Below, one piece after another: positions 62,556 through 64,000 of a stretch of DNA of 64,000 nt (position 1 is its first letter; each line of letters opens with the position of its first letter). A program made the translations under genes and the position numbers. The stretch is from Halogranum amylolyticum (GTDB lineage Archaea; Halobacteriota; Halobacteria; Halobacteriales; Haloferacaceae), in contig NZ_FODV01000007.1 of assembly GCF_900110465.1 (NCBI RefSeq), forward strand, positions 62,001 through 126,000, given 5' to 3'. The notes beneath the pieces were generated by a model. The model was not told the DNA's origin, searched no databases, and saw nothing but the letters and a program-made list of their open reading frames with translations.

Positions 62556-62693
62556 TTAGTCGGTGTCCGCTTCGGGATTGTGCGACCGGCGATACAGTGC
62601 CACCATCTTCCACAGCGACCCCTCGATATCTCCGTCGTCCGACTCGGCCTGCAGTTGTCTGTACAGTTCTTCCGAGACGGTGATCTCTGGCAT
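62556..62693 (-). CDS. Small antitoxin-like/ribbon-type protein, 45 residues
   Basis: The product starts MPEITVSEELYRQLQAESDD and continues GDIEGSLWKMVALYRRSHNP. The opening strand and following helix resemble ribbon-helix-helix or small antitoxin-type proteins, and close relatives seem common in haloarchaea from memory. No toxin gene is adjacent. It is below usual length cut-offs, but codon use and the conserved pattern support it. A TATA-like CCTAAACC lies near 62723-62730, about 33 bases upstream. Confidence 0.65.
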   Translation of the reverse strand: MPEITVSEELYRQLQAESDDGDIEGSLWKMVALYRRSHNPEADTD

Positions 62694-62957
62694 GTCTAGT
62701 GTTAATAATACCCACGCTAATGTAGGTTTAGGCCGACGGAGGCGACGAACGTAGTTCGCAAGCTAAGTCCTGGGAGTAGGCCAATTGTAAGCGCCCGTTC
62801 CGACCCTTTTGGAGTACGAATCGATGGATTCGTAGTTGCAATACTTCTCTTACTCACTACGTCGTCGCTCCGTCGGGTCGAGTAACCGTAATCGAGGGTC
62901 AGCGCTCGGACAGGCGAAAGACTGTATGTGGTGCCGCTGGAAGGGACGCGTAGATAC

Positions 62958-63365
62958 ATGGACTACGTTGACGAAGGCGACCGGATCGTGGTCAGACTCG
63001 ACCCCGGCGAACAGGTGCTGGAGGAACTCGCGACGGTCCGTGACGAACTGGACGTCGAGAACGGGTTCCTGACGGGGATCGGCGCCGTCGACACCGTCAC
63101 GCTCGGGCACTACGACGTCGACGAACAGGAGTACAACGAAGAGGAGTTCACGGGCCAGTTCGAGGTGACGAGTTTCCTGGGGAACGTCGGCCCCGACAAG
63201 ATCCACACGCACATCCAAGTCGCTACCAGCGAGTTCGAGTCGCTCGGTGGCCACTGTTCGGGCGCACGCGTCTCGGGGACGTTCGAGGTCGTGATCACGA
63301 CCGGCGAGACACCGCTGACCCACCGACTCGACGAGCAGACGGGTCTCGACGTCTTCGACCTCTAG
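62958..63365 (+). CDS. PPC/DUF296 domain DNA-binding-type protein
   Basis: The 135-residue protein matches the DUF296 (plants and prokaryotes conserved) fold: IVVRLDPGEQVLEELATV, NGFLTGIGAVDTVTLGHYD, HTHIQVATSEFESLGGHCSGARVSGTFEVVI. In plants the domain is fused to AT-hooks; prokaryotic copies are single-domain trimers of uncertain role, with a histidine-rich putative metal site seen here in HTHIQ and GGHC. The ATG at 62958 opens directly into the domain; the longer frame start is unsupported. Confidence 0.9.
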   Translation: MDYVDEGDRIVVRLDPGEQVLEELATVRDELDVENGFLTGIGAVDTVTLGHYDVDEQEYNEEEFTGQFEVTSFLGNVGPDKIHTHIQVATSEFESLGGHCSGARVSGTFEVVITTGETPLTHRLDEQTGLDVFDL

Positions 63366-63473
63366 CGCTGGAGGCCAGTACGACGTCGTAGGGGTCGACC
63401 GAAGATACCGACGGGAAACGCCACGATCCCCGGGCGCTCGACGTGGTGAGCGAAGACGTAACCGGATCGCAGA

Positions 63474-64000
<527 letters not shown>

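Overview
The window comes from a haloarchaeon (Halobacteria). Most genes are rich in GC and in acidic residues. Secreted proteins carry twin-arginine (Tat) signals, often with a lipobox. Many starts have an archaeal TATA box about 25-35 bases upstream of the ATG or GTG and no room for a leader. Recognisable haloarchaeal families include a Bat-type regulator, amphi-Trp, halophilic 2Fe-2S ferredoxin, DpsA-like ferritin, group II chaperonin and CDC48. I saw no rRNA, tRNA, CRISPR array or transposase. I do not assign a genus.

Layout. 0-5.7 kb is a stress and ion cluster: small protein, Usp, P2A-type cation ATPase, Na/Pi-type carrier, Usp. 5.9-8.6 kb pairs an ATP-dependent DNA ligase with a metallo-beta-lactamase nuclease. 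9.2-18.8 kb holds NAD synthetase, an MFS carrier, two Tat lipoproteins, a methyltransferase and two membrane proteins, one ending in tandem heptapeptides. 18.9-31.6 kb has a lone sufB, an amidohydrolase, small regulators, a family II pyrophosphatase, a PAS-GAF-GAF-Bat regulator, a divergent chaperonin and a formamidase-family enzyme. 32.3-33.9 kb has a CaCA-type exchanger and a DUF4242-like protein. 34.0-38.7 kb is an NMT1/THI5-type ABC importer in two convergent halves, headed by a regulator that fuses a winged helix to a cytosolic copy of the substrate-binding domain. 38.8-42.4 kb has amphi-Trp, zinc-ribbon, HTH and ferredoxin genes. 42.5-45.1 kb encodes a PQQ dehydrogenase with a DYD lanthanide-type signature and an unrecognised partner. 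45.2-49.4 kb has a hairpin-rich gap, a CDC48-type ATPase, a second exchanger and a methyltransferase. 50.2-51.3 kb repeats the Usp plus small-protein pairing of the left end. 52.1-56.3 kb has proBA, a GtrA-like protein and a sulfatase. 56.8-64.0 kb has two related HTH-membrane genes (one frameshifted), small proteins, a PPOX protein, a PPC-repeat exoprotein, a tandem DpsA-like protein, a DUF296 protein and the C-terminal part of thiC.

Two broken genes are invisible to a simple ORF scan: a cyclophilin-like gene with an in-frame TGA where the family has Trp (51426-51797), and a winged-helix membrane gene with a one-base deletion in a G5 run (57330-57910). The best candidates for a new system are the HTH/substrate-binding fusion with its split importer, the PQQ dehydrogenase with its unknown partner, and the fused double DpsA protein lacking the expected ferroxidase histidines. 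All family calls come from reading motifs by eye; no database search was run.
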